A stretch of 64,000 nucleotides of DNA from Staphylotrichum longicolle (lineage: Eukaryota; Ascomycota; Sordariomycetes; Sordariales; Chaetomiaceae): assembly GCA_019096155.1 (NCBI GenBank), contig JAHCVI010000004.1:3658001-3722000 (forward strand), read 5' to 3'. Within the stretch, counting starts at the first letter, position 1. The number at the start of each line of letters is the position of its first letter. Below are positions 21,590 through 32,401 of the stretch, piece by piece. Below the pieces are notes generated by a model that was given only the letters and a program-made list of their open reading frames with translations, was not told the origin of the DNA and made no database searches. The position numbers and the translations under genes were made by a program.

Positions 21590-23330
21590 CTAGGCCTGTC
21601 CGCCTTTAGTATCAAGCGGCTCACTGGGCAACTCAAACCCAACCACATGATCCCAACGGGCTTTCCACAGCCGCCTCAGTTTGACCTCGTCTCCTCCCGC
21701 AATCTGCTTGGCTCTCTTCTTGGACCAGATGATCTCCGTGCCGCTGCCTGTCTTCTGACCGCCAGAACTGCCGACTGGAGACGGAACGCGAATCATCTTC
21801 ATCTCAGCGCCGGCGTTGATCTCGTCAGCCAGCATGGTCAAACCCCGCTTGGCCGCTTCCACGACCGCCGTCTGGGCAGTCGCGAAGTCGCCGCCCTTGA
21901 GGCGCAGAAACTCGGTCACGCCCCCGAAGCGCTCCTTGATCTGAGCCTCCAAGCTCTGCACCACCGTCTCCATGAGCCGTTGCTCCTTGCGGTCCTTCGA
22001 GGTCAAATCCGGCGGCACGATGCCCATGAGAGCCATCATCTCCAACTCCTTCTTACCCCCGAGATCTTGAAGTCCGTTTGAGTTGGGGCCCAGGTAGCTC
22101 TGGCCGGTGGTGTGATGGACGCGGTGCTTATTGTAGCTTGACCAGGGGGAAATGTGTTCTTTCCAGCCAAATTGCATGCCGGTGGGGTCGAGAGCCATGG
22201 TCATGCCGCAGGGGAGCGTGGCGAGGAAGACTTCGTGGCCCATGAGAGCGTTGACCTCGTCCCACTCGCCGTTGCTGATGTGCACCGGCTTGTGCATGTT
22301 CTTGGGGTCGATGGAGACGTCCTGGATCTTGGCACAAGAGGCTGCAGCGATGAGATGGAATTAGTACTTGTCGGGGAGAAGGGAACAAAGGTATGAGGCA
22401 GAGGGTCAGACACTTACGTCGGATGAGCATCTCAAAGAGAGTCCTGGCGCGAGTCAGGGTTTCGCCGCATCTGGAATGCATCAGAGCGGCCCGGCCAATG
22501 TCAGGCGAGGATGCAAGTTTGAGGGGAAACTTGAACAGCTTGTCCTCTTGGTTGACGGATAGCTGTCCCAGCATGCCCCAGGCGTTGTTCGTGTCACGGT
22601 ATTTCACCACCACCATGCCATGCTTCTCGGCGATTTCCGACGGAACAAAATTGCCCGGGCAGGTGAGGGCGAGGAGGTGCTCGAAGATGGGCTGGAACGT
22701 TGCCGTGGCGCGGTTGATTTGCTGGACCTGTCGACACAGCGCCCGGTGTTTCTTCCAATGCTTCTCCTGGCATTCTCTGCCGCAGTAGGATGTAGCAAAG
22801 GTTGTGTGCTCGTCCTCTCGAATCAGGCATCCTGAGCACTGCTTGGTGGCACCCTGCTTGCCACACTCGGCACACTGGCCGGCTACTACGTCCTCCGGGA
22901 GAAAGGCTTTCGAAACAACAATGGCAGGCGAGGAGGTGACAACCGCATCAAAGTTTGCAGCCTCATCCTTGCGGCCTTGAGCAACCCAGCGGCAGAAACG
23001 GAGATAGCGGGCCTTGAAGCTCTCGTCGTCGTGCGCCACTCCTTTGGTTAAGGCAAGCATGGCGAGCTGCTGGAGGACGAACGGGGCCGGCGCCGGCTCA
23101 GTGCTCGCCTTCTTGACATTTTTCAGCAAATAGTCGAAGTCGGGGTCGGTCGACTGACGAAACATGGACTCGACGACAAACTGCTGGCAGGCATTTTCCA
23201 TGACACGAGTTCCCTGTTGGGTCAACAGCGAAGGCGAATCCTTTGTAGGCGCCGGCATTCTTCTAAAGAAGTTGTCGACAGGGTCGCCCGTACCACCCTG
23301 GGGTGTTGTCGCATGCCCGATCTGGTCCAT
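21590..23330 (-). CDS. MYND-type zinc-finger protein
   Basis: ATG 23330; exons 23330-22418 and 22341-21590 with a 76-bp intron (GTAAGT, TACTAAT branch point, CTGCAG); 554 residues. The central MYND finger (about residues 152-198) is CAECGKQ...CSGC...YCGRECQ..HW..H...C. The N-terminal part is helical. The C-terminal part contains a GMTMALDPTGMQFGWKEH segment seen in fungal MYND proteins of unknown role, then a Lys/Arg-rich tail. There is no SET domain, so it is not an evident methyltransferase. MYND fingers usually mediate protein binding; the partner is unknown. Confidence 0.8.
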
Positions 23331-24049
23331 GATAGGGAATGACGGTATTCCGTCCTTGAGGTCGAACGTGAATAGGTTCCTATGCCATTTGGCAGGCCAT
23401 TGTTAGCAAAGGGGTTGATTGCGTTGGGGACAAAAATAGAGGTGGTATCGTCCTGGGTAAAGTAGATAATACTTACATGTTGACGGACACAGACGCAGTG
23501 ATGTTGAGTTACCAAGTGGGATGTGTCAAATGTTGTGCTGTTTCCGATGGAAGGCTGGGCCTTTTGAGGAGAGAAGGTTGAGTTTCTGACACCAGCCGAA
23601 AACTGGGCACGCGTCCTCCCTGGATGATTTAACCAAGAGAGTGGGAAAAATGCAGTCTGCAAGGCAGGAGCAGAACGAAACTTGGAGAAAGAAAACTCGA
23701 GGAGTTGGGGGGATGAGTAGAATGGCAAAGAAGCGGAAATTTATCCAGAGGAAAGAACACAAACGACAACAGGTTTGGCTGATGCGGGCGGATCCAGGGA
23801 GTTGGCCGGACCACAGGTGACCAACCGCTCTCGCGTTTGTAAGGAGTCAAAGAAATGACATATTCACCCTTCACAGATTTGAATGTAAACTCACCGCATG
23901 TGCTGCATTAAGCCGCAACCGCAACAAGGGATGCCTCGCTCTGAGACGCAGATAAACATCCCACGGGGTCATAGTTGACTCACAAGCGTAGCACGGTTTG
24001 ATTAAGACTCCCAAGCGCCCAGCACAAACGGGTACTGAGCCCTGCGCAG
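23331..24049. other. Upstream region of the MYND gene
   Basis: No gene recognised. Contains the promoter and leader of the MYND gene and the 3' flank of the next minus-strand gene. Confidence 0.4.
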
Positions 24050-24838
24050 TTAATCCGCGGACATCATCTGAAGAACGCCTACCTCGGGCTCCCCCAGTGT
24101 ATCTCCAAGTTTGACGAGTGTATGCTCATAGACCCGCGCCACATCCATGTACAGATCCTCCTCTTCCGCATTCCAAGCGCCTCTGCCAGGCCGATCCGGC
24201 CCGTCAGGCCCACTCTCCTCCTCCTCCTCATCACTATTGGTCTCCTCCTCTTCCTGAACACCAGCCTCCCCGTTGCGTCTCCTGGTCATGACATCGACGA
24301 TGATGATGCGGCCCTGCTCGACAAGACTCCTGCAGCGGACCATGTCTGTCCTGCTCATCCCTGCCCTGAGGCCGTTCTCAAACCCTGGTAGTGCCTCGTG
24401 GGATTCGATGTCTTCACCCGACAGCAAACTGGCAAAGCAGTGGTCGAGCTTGTGCAGTATCGCAAATGTTGCCGGTGCCGAGGGCGGAAAGCCAGTCACC
24501 CAGGTGTTAAACTCACTGGCGATATTGAGCAAGAATGGGACTTGTAGGCTTGCTACAGGGTGTCAGCCAAATGGACTCTGTTTGTTATTGTGTGATAACC
24601 TACGCGTGCCCGACAGCCAGATGATGTTGATGACCTCCTCGAGGTCCTTGCACAGCTCGGTCATAGAAGAGTAACCGACCACATCATCGTTTCCTGGTGA
24701 CCCTCCACCGGTCTTTTTGAGAAAGCGGCGGGTCATATGAGCCATGCGGTCCGAGACAAAGTTGCGCACCTGGTCTTCCTTTGCAGAGCCAGGTCGGAGG
24801 GCGTGGGCGCGGGGGTGTGGCAGCCCGGCGACAGACAT
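24050..24838 (-). CDS. Conserved ascomycete protein of unknown function
   Basis: ATG 24838; exons 24838-24604 and 24552-24050 with a 51-bp intron (GTAGGT, GGCTGAC, CTGTAG) give 245 residues. The protein is mainly helical. The N-terminal half contains QVRNFVSDRMAHMTRRFLKK and a conserved-looking NIIWLSGTPSLQVPFLLNIA across the splice junction, which supports the splicing. A GFENGLRAGMSRTDMVRCRS segment follows, then an acidic Glu-run (near 24225) and a short helical tail. No catalytic or membrane motif was seen, and I do not assign a function. Confidence 0.7.
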
Positions 24839-25285
24839 GACTGAGGATGTCGTCGGCGCGGGGACGGGAGAGATTGGGGCACGAAGCCACCGGCATTGGA
24901 TGGGATGGCGTTGTCAGCCATGTTCGATTTCGGGTGTGTGCGTTTTATCAGCTGGTCAAAGACACATTGCATGGTTGTCTTCAGGGGACGTCGCGTGAGG
25001 TGCACCTAAACTGACTCTTTAAGTGACAGGGACCTGGATGAAGGCAGGAGGAGAGCTGTGGTGGGGTGATTCGATGTCACTGGGGTGGCTTCCAGGTTTA
25101 TCTTATCGTGGCTTGGCGCCACCATTCCACTTCCCATCCCCATTCCCATCCCTGCAGGGTGGCTCGTGCATCTGCGTCACCCAAAATTTCGGCTTTGCAG
25201 CGGCGCCAAGTCGACTTCCAAATCGACTCCAGCATCGAGTCTTCCCCATCGCAACCACTGCCCAACCATCACAACACCGACAATC
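24839..25285. other. Divergent promoter region
   Basis: 447 bp between the minus-strand unknown gene and the plus-strand Tom6-like gene. No gene of its own. Short CCCATTCCCATCCC repeats lie near 25132-25150. Confidence 0.4.
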
Positions 25286-25561
25286 ATGGCTCCCAAGCGT
25301 CTCGGCGGCTCGCGCCGCTCCTACAACCCCATCACTGGTGTCTACAACGCCTTTGTTGTCTCTGAGAACGCCCCCATCGTGCGCAGCGTCACTGCTTTCG
25401 GCGTCAGTCTCCTTCTTCTCCCGGTCGCCCACTTCTTTTTGCTCACATAAAACAGGTCGCTGTCGCTTTCCTCGCTACTGGATTTGCTGAGGCCATTCTC
25501 TGGTCAGTCAACCGTGTTCTTCGGCTTCCCGCGCATACTGACTCCCACCAGCCCCCAGTAA
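25286..25561 (+). CDS. TOM6: Tom6-like small subunit of the mitochondrial outer-membrane translocase
   Basis: ATG 25286; exons 25286-25402, 25456-25502 and 25552-25561 sum to 57 residues. A basic N-terminus (MAPKRLGGSRRSY) is followed by ENAPIVRSVTAF and then, after splicing, one transmembrane segment (GVAVAFLATGFAEAIL) and a short C-P-Q tail. The arrangement of basic head, single tail-anchored helix and Pro-Gln end resembles yeast and filamentous-fungal Tom6, which stabilises the TOM40 complex. Both introns have good donors (GTCAGT) and the second has an ACTGAC branch point. Without the first splice the frame ends early at 25448-25450. The exact C-terminus is the least certain part. Confidence 0.6.
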
Positions 25562-26099
25562 TCGACCAAACATCACGATCTCGACGAGCGAGGAGACGAG
25601 CCGAATGACGGAACGGCACATTGTATTTGAACGCGAGAGACTGCTGTACGATACGGATTAGACGGTCTACCGCTCGCTGTCTGGCTGCGAGCGGTTTATG
25701 GGCGGCGTTTGGTGGAGAATGCAATCTCAATGCTAAGATGGTGTTTTTGTCCTCCATGATGCCCAACAACAAAACACGAATCTGCCTTTGGAGAACACTA
25801 CGTGGAACAGAAGAGGTTCACTGCTGGGCGTTTAGGTGGTGGGCATGTTCGGAGGTTGCTCAGGCACAGCACAGTTGCTGTGGGTGACGACCCCTTTGTC
25901 ACGACGCCTTTGCTCCTCGCGAACAATGGAGGCGACAAGAAACAACCCGAAGCTGGGACTGTTCCGCGCGTGTTCTTCGCGTCTCAGATGAACAACTCCA
26001 TTGTCGCCGTCGCCTGTCAAACCCTATAAAATCCACACTTCCACCGCAACATGGCATCTCATCCAGAACCTCCCCTCCAACCACCAGACTCAAATCAAC
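25562..26099. other. Intergenic region
   Basis: No gene recognised; contains the upstream region of the low-complexity protein gene. Confidence 0.4.
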
Positions 26100-26879
26100 A
26101 TGTCCCGCAACACCAACACCAACCGCACCTCGCGGCCCTCCTCTGTCCACCCTACCACTTCCTCAATCTACTCCCACTCCTCCCAGCCCTCCATCCCCCT
26201 CTCCCCGCTGTCTGCCTCGCAACAACAGCCCGTCTACATCAACCCCGACCCCTCTACACACCACCGATCAGCAGCCGCACCATCGCACCGCCGCCCCAGC
26301 TCCACAGCCTTCTTCCGCCCGCTGGCCCCTTCCGCCGCCTACTCCACCGCGTCGATCAACCCGTTTGGCAGTGTCCCTGCCGCCGGCAGCGCGTGGGAGA
26401 TCACCCGTCCTCCTCGCCCCGGCTCAGGGCGCAGCAGCGTCGGAAGTGGATACGACAGCCAGCGCAGCCAGCGCAGCACAAGTATCAACGGCAGCGGCAG
26501 CAGCAACGGTAAAGACAAGGGCAGGGACAAGGACAAGGGCAAGGGTAAGAGCAAGAAGCCGTCCTCCTCCTCCTGCCTCAAGGTTGACAAGGACAGTCTC
26601 TCGGCGGCGGCCAAGATGGGCATCTGGCTGATGGGCACGACGCCGCGCAAGCTGGAGAAGGCGGCGCGGGCGCAGAAGGACAGGAGGGAGTGGGAGCGGG
26701 AGGAGAAGCGGGCACGGAGGGGTGCGAGGCGGGGTGGTGGAAGGGGTGGGAGAAGTGAGGATGGGGGTGAAGAGGAAGAGGGAGGTGTGGAGGTGTGGGA
26801 GGAGGGGGAGGGAAGGGAGGAGTGGGAGGGTGAGGAGGAGGTGGAGGAAAGGCGGGCTTCTCTTCGCTCGATGGTGTGA
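26100..26879 (+). CDS. Low-complexity, Ser-rich protein with charged tail, unknown function
   Basis: ATG 26100 (MSRNTNTNRTSRPSS) to TGA at 26879, single exon, 259 residues. The first half is rich in Ser, Pro, His and Gln; a Gly/Ser and Lys-Asp-Lys-Gly segment follows (about 26480-26560). A short ordered-looking patch (SLSAAAKMGIWLMGTTPRKL) is succeeded by an Arg/Glu-rich helix and a Glu/Gly-rich tail. No domain recognised. The purine-rich 3' end (26690-26860) makes the composition unusual, and an equally long antisense frame exists, so the coding call rests on start context and composition. Confidence 0.5.
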   Translation: MSRNTNTNRTSRPSSVHPTTSSIYSHSSQPSIPLSPLSASQQQPVYINPDPSTHHRSAAAPSHRRPSSTAFFRPLAPSAAYSTASINPFGSVPAAGSAWEITRPPRPGSGRSSVGSGYDSQRSQRSTSINGSGSSNGKDKGRDKDKGKGKSKKPSSSSCLKVDKDSLSAAAKMGIWLMGTTPRKLEKAARAQKDRREWEREEKRARRGARRGGGRGGRSEDGGEEEEGGVEVWEEGEGREEWEGEEEVEERRASLRSMV

Positions 26880-27274
26880 TGGAGGTGAGTGGGAGAGAGC
26901 AGAGACCTGCTGTTTCCTAGCGTCACTGTTGTTTTGCCATGCCTGAGCTGTTGCCTGATCCTTTCCTCGACTTAGTATCGCTGAGTTGTTTACTCTGACT
27001 CTCTTAGATTTACTTTACATGACATGCCAGACAACACATAGAGTTCTTGCTCTGCCATTTTTGACTACTCGGATGACAAGTGAGTGATGTGAAACAAACC
27101 ATGGCAATAAGATAGACTGATGACTTGAACCCACATGTGCCGGGATGGAAGTGCAATTCACGATAAAGGCACAGAGCAAACACCAAGGCAGCACTCCAAA
27201 TAATGCTCTCACTTCATATTTTATGCCAACAATGCATCCAGACAAACCCACCAACGCCCGCTCCCCGCTTCTCA
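26880..27274. other. Intergenic region between convergent 3' ends
   Basis: No gene, RNA or repeat recognised. Confidence 0.4.
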
Positions 27275-28821
27275 CTAATAATTACAGATCCCACCGACAT
27301 CGTCATCCATCGTCCAGCTGCCCGCCAGCCCAGGCAGGGCCACCTCCTCCGTCTCGGCCGCATGGACCTGCAGCCCGGCCCCTTCCTCGGGCTTACCAGC
27401 GAAGAAGTCGCCCTGGCCCTCGGTCCTCGGCTGCCGGCTCATGAACCGCTTCGTCCACTCCTCGATCGCGGCTCGCCTCTCGTCCCGCGCCTGCTTCAAG
27501 CGCCGTGCGAGGCCTTTTGCCGGCAGCCTCCTGCGCGGCGGCGCCGCGCGCGTCGTAGGCCCCTGGCCTCGGCGGCGGCGCCGCGCGCGTCGTAGGCGAT
27601 TCCCTGCGGCTGCAGGCGCGCGCGAGGCGGTGGCCAGATTGACCTTGCGGCGGGTGGCCTCGGGGCTGCGGCTGCGGGCGCGGACCTCGCGCGAGGGGAG
27701 GACGATGTAGCGGGTGACGATGGCGATGTGCTTGTCGCGGAGGGCGCGGAGCATCGAGAGGCAGGCGTCGTAGGCGACGCACAGCGGGCGGTTGGCCTGG
27801 TTGCGCTCGACGTAGTCGCGGATGTTGGCGACGGCCTGCACGTCGCTCAGGAAGCGCGCGTGCGGGCCCGGCATGTACCGGCGCATCTCCATGATGAAGT
27901 TGTGCTTGGGCGGCGGCGCGCGGCCCTCGCGCTCCGCGTCCCGGCCGCGCGTCGGCTGCTTCTCGCCCGTCGGGCGGTGTTCGATGCCGAGCACAATGTC
28001 GAAGAACTGGATCAGGCTGCTCTGGGCGTTGCTGCCGCCGGCGTACTGGCGGTACGTCTCATTGCCGGAGCCGTCTTCGTACAGGACGCCGTTGGGCAGG
28101 CCCGCATCGGCCATGTTCTTGCTGCCCGCGAGGAACGGGCGGATCCGGTGGTAGAAGATGTGCGGGTCGCAGCTCTCGTGCATGCGCAGGAGCAGCGTCG
28201 TCAGATCGTCGAGCCGCTCGGCAAAGGTATGCAGACAGCTTGTCACCGTGATCGCGTCGTCCTCGCGGCGGCCGCGATGGCAGTCAGCATCAGCGGGATG
28301 ATGGGCGCACCGCGGGCTTCCATGGCCACCGAGACGAGGTAGAACCACGACTCGTCCAGGCAGCCGGTGAAGGTGGTGAGGGTGCGAGAGGTTCTCAAGG
28401 TTATCAATGTCCTCGTCCATGAACAGCGGCTTGAAGTTCCACAGACAAACCGCCGCGTAGGTGGCCACGGGCGGCACCTCGAGGTGCTCCGAGATGGCCA
28501 ACAACGGGACCGAGATGGAGGGGGCAGACGGTCACTGGGGCTGTCACCACCCCAGATGTAGCCGTGGGCCATGAAGCATAGCAGCATGTAGGCTCTGCGC
28601 CATTCTGCGTCGTGTTCCAGACCGATGGTGGAGAGCACAGGGAGGCGGTCGACGACTCCGCGCAGCCGCTTGCTGAGGATGAGACCCTGCAGGTTGGCAA
28701 CGACGGCCTCCCACTTGTTGTAGTAGGGGTCCGGGAGTCTCGTCAACGGCAGGACGTCCGGGAGGAAGCCATGGGTTGGAGAGAGTCCATAGTCGGCCAA
28801 GACCGGGATCGGGGGAAGCAT
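27275..28821 (-). CDS. Indoleamine 2,3-dioxygenase (IDO, BNA2-like), frameshifted as given
   Basis: ATG 28821, stop near 27275, no intron needed. IDO opens the indole ring of L-tryptophan to N-formylkynurenine using haem and O2 (kynurenine/NAD pathway, cytosol). Diagnostic segments are HGYIWGG, PPVATYAAVCLWNFKPLF, DESWFYLVSVAMEARGAP, FFDIVLGIEHRPTG, RRYMPGPHARFLSD and RDKHIAIVTRYIV with the proximal haem His. These segments are not in one frame. The sequence is one base short in a G5 run (28520-28524), one base long near 28387 and one base short near 28265. The lesions sit in short GC-rich or homopolymer tracts, so either sequence error or pseudogenisation is possible. The Arg-rich stretch before the C-terminal KQARDE helix also looks frame-disturbed and holds a 37-bp-period repeat. 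Confidence 0.8.
27537..27597 (-). repeat. Two perfect 24-bp units, 37 bp apart, in IDO
   Basis: The string GGCGGCGCCGCGCGCGTCGT plus AGGC occurs at 27537-27560 and again at 27574-27597. The 37-bp period is not a multiple of three, so the two copies are read in different frames. They fall in the variable loop before the last IDO helix. Confidence 0.85.
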
Positions 28822-30032
28822 GTCTTCCGGCGTGGGATGAGATCCGGTGGTGGCGGGTGAGATGGAGCTGAGCTGGCTCTTGCGACTGAGAGCTCAAGGG
28901 ATGTTGCTTCTCTTGGTACTACCAAGACGAGGGGCAATTAGCCAATGAAGAGCGAAGGCTGTTTGTTTGGGTTGCCTGAGTCTTTTTAGGTTAAACAAAA
29001 AAGTCCTGACGCAAGGAGTATACAGAATGTTCTGTAGTACTCCTCAGCCGTGCGAGACCTGATTGTGGCGGTGGCATGTACGGGATGTAGGAGAGTTTGA
29101 AGTTGTAAGGAGAGAAAAATCAGGGAGGGCCGCTGTTTGGGAAGGAGACCATGCTTGAAATGAGTCGAACTCGTGCTCAACTGACGCAGGGTCTGCTCGG
29201 GTCTGGCTCGGGGAGGGGCGGGTCCTTTGTAATCAGCAGATGTCAAACACAGCCAAACGAGGAAGAGCGAGGTCAAAAACGGCCACAAAGTTCGCCCCCG
29301 ATCTGTTTCCACTGTTTCGTGTTTCCTGACAGGCGCCAAGCAGGGGCCCTTCAGGCTGGCCGTTGCGGCATCGGTTTCTGGAAATAACAAGAGTGGCCGT
29401 CGAGGGGTGGCCTGGTGGAGCAAAATGGGGAAAATATCGCAGGCACAAAGTGTTGCGGTTGGCCAGCGAGAGCGACCTGCGAGGGAGCTCTGTGCCTCTT
29501 CCGACAGCGGCCAGGTGCTCAACTGATCATGACAAAATATTGCCGTTCCTTCCGCGGCTTTACTCAACTCTCACGGTGACCGGGGGTCCCAAGGCAACAT
29601 CTAAGCAAAACGGGCGACGGTTGAAACAAAAACCCCGGACGATCTCGGGTGGATGTCTGTGCATCGGCGTGGGGTTGAGAGGGATGAATCTGCGATGAGT
29701 GATGCGGCGATTTGCATGTGGCGGCTGAGGGCGGGTGTGGTGTGCCTGTGGTGGGGGTGACGCGAGATCGGCCCCGCGATTAGCCGAACCGTGCGCTGCA
29801 GGCAGGAACCGGCGCAGGGCTGGCTCGGGCTGGATCCGCCGTCTGGCTTGGAGGGAGCTTGGGCCAGCACCCCGCCAAGCAGCGTCGTCATGGCGCGCCA
29901 AGGCACGCGATCTTGGCACCTCTGCGGCAGCGCCCAGGATGCGGCATCAACACTCCCTGGAACCTGGAACCACACAACTCAACTCCCCGCCATGCAGCGA
30001 TAGCACCGAGCCACCCACAGCAACCCGCCAAC
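28822..30032. other. Divergent promoter region between IDO and VPS23
   Basis: 1.2 kb without a supported gene. It carries the upstream regions of both flanking genes. Open frames here lack conserved motifs. Confidence 0.45.
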
Positions 30033-31832
30033 ATGGTGGTCCAACAGCATGTTCTCAACTGGCTCTACAGCGTCCTGACAAGTGTATGCCGGCCCCCATA
30101 ACGCACCAACATTGACAACAGTGTCAATCGACGCCAGGCTGACCCCTCTCTTTCCCCCTCAGGAATACCACGATGTCAACCGCACCTACAACGACGTGGC
30201 CCAGGCGTTGTCGCAGTATCCATCGCTGTCACCGAGGACCGATGTCCACAGTACGCAACCGAGCTCCCCTCTCATCGACGGCACAGCTGACCAATGGCTC
30301 GCAGCGTTTCCGAACGGCTCCTCCGCCCTGCTCCTCCATCTCTCAGGAACAATACCTGTTCTCTTCCGCGGCGCAACCTACCGCTTCCCCATCTCGCTAT
30401 GGGTGCCCCATGCGTATCCGCGCGAGCCGCCCCTGGTCTACGTGACCCCGACCGACACCATGGTGGTGCGTCCTGGACAGCACGTCGACCCACAGGGGCA
30501 GGTCTATCATCCCTACCTTGTTGGCTGGTCGACGTTTTGGGATGTAGGTGGATCACCATGTGCTGCACAAAGATGTTTGAACTAATGTGTCTGGCAGAAA
30601 TCCACCATCCTCGACTTCCTCGCCATACTGCAGGGCGTCTTCGCAAAGGAGCCGCCGGTTGTCGCCCGCCAGCAGGGGCGGCCGCCTCCTCCTGGCCACA
30701 CACCTACTCCTCCGCCTATCCCCCCGCTGCCGCCGGGTCTTGCCCCAAGGCCAACGAGCCAGGTCCAGTCGCCTGCTCCGGACGAGGCGCGACCACCACC
30801 CCCGCCGCCCAAGCCGGGGCACCCAACTGTACCACAACAACAGCCTCCGCCCGCGCCAGCTCCATACGCCGGTCCCCCTATTCCCCCGCCCCCGCCCAAA
30901 GTTGGCGGCCCTGTGAACCACTATACGCCTAACGGGTCACCGATGCCACAGGAGCAGCCCACAAGGGCAGGACCTTCACGTTATGAGACTGCCCCTCCCC
31001 TACCGCCCCAGACAACGCACACCTCACCACCACCAATCAGACCATCACCCCATGCGCAGTATCCTCCGGCCATTCAAGCCCAATACCAAGGGCCTCCACC
31101 GACAGCTGGTTACCCCCCAGGCCCGCCGCAGCAGTCCTTCCCACCCGTCGACCCGCGACGAACGTCAACCTTCTCCCAGCCGCCCTACAACACACCCCCG
31201 CCTGCTTGGCATCAGCCCCCACCCCCAGTCCAACCCCAACCCCAACCCAAACCACCACCGCCCCCGGACCTCATGGATGACGACCTCACCCTGACCATCC
31301 CCTCCCCGTCCCACTTGCCCCCACCCCCCATCCCCCCAACCCGGAAAAAGACCACCTCCTCCACCAGCTCGCCCAGACCCTGCACGCCCACCGCCAAAAG
31401 GCCCGCGCCCAAAACACCGCCTCCCTGCAAGGGCTCCAAGCCCAGCGCGCCGCCATGCTCCACGCCATGACCACCATCCAAGCCGAGTCCGCCCAGCTGA
31501 CCCAGCTGACCGCGCTGCTCACCTCCAACACGGCCATCCTGCAGGACTCCCTCCGCAAAGCCGACGGCGTGATCGAGTCGTCGTCGCGGCACCCGGAGCC
31601 CAACGTCGACGAGCTGCTGGTCGCGCCGACCGTGGTGGGCAACCAGCTGTACGAGCTGGTTGCCGAGGAGCGGGCGCTGGCCGATGCCATCTTCGTGCTG
31701 GGGCGGGCGGTCGAGAGGGGGAGGATTGCGCCGCAGGTGTTTGCGCGGATGACGAGGGGGTTGGCGCGGGAATGGTATTTGAAGAAGGCGCTTGTGAGGA
31801 AGATTGGGCGGGGGATGGGGTTGGCCGGGTAG
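30033..31832 (+). CDS. VPS23: ESCRT-I subunit Vps23/Tsg101, frameshifted by one base as given
   Basis: ATG 30033; exons 30033-30083, 30163-30543 and 30598-31832. The UEV ubiquitin-binding domain spans exons 1 and 2 (WLYSVL...EYHDVNRTYNDVAQAL, TYRFPISLWVPHAYPREPPLVYV, HPYLVGWSTFWD). A long proline-rich region (30650-31330) follows, then a coiled coil (from about 31340) and the C-terminal steadiness-box region (NQLYELVAEERALADAIF, ending at TAG 31830-31832). The frame changes by one base at a run of six C (31332-31337): the proline-rich frame would run to a stop near 31470, while the coiled coil is in another frame. One extra C would join them. As the gene is needed for multivesicular-body sorting of ubiquitinated cargo, a sequence error is the simpler reading. 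Confidence 0.88.
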
Positions 31833-32401
31833 GGGAGGGGGGAATATAGCGTAGGTTGTGCGTGGACCGGGATGAGGGGGTTGGTGTTGTGTTTTTGTGG
31901 TTTGACAAACAGAGTCATGGGATATGTGGTTGCAGGAGTAGAGTCGCGGTTGCCTGCATCCGAGTGTCACTCATGACTTGTCGTTTGAAGACGTCAAGCC
32001 GTCTCACCGGTGTACTTGTTACTCTGAGTTAACAACACACGATCCGCGAGACCTTCGGTCCCGCTCAGTCGTTGATGGCAGCTAGTCAAGAAGAATATAC
32101 AAACGATACCACCAGTCTCGAAATCAATACTCTGCCGTAAAACACCAACGTTTCCAGCGGTCCTCCGCACAAGCGATACATCCCCTCGATAAACACCGCC
32201 CCTCCCTCAACGATCCAACGCACTCCACCCATCTCGATCCAACTATAACCTCGCCCCAACCCCGCGTCTCTGCACCAAACCCCCCGCAACAGGCACCCCA
32301 AACCTCTCGATTTTTGCCAAGTCCAACACCCTCGCCGGCCGCGGGTGCATCAGCCGACACTCAGACGTCGCCACGGGGACGACCGCGCCAAGCTCAGGGT
32401 C
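31833..32401. other. Intergenic region between convergent 3' ends
   Basis: No gene or RNA recognised between the VPS23 and Ser-rich protein 3' ends. Confidence 0.4.
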
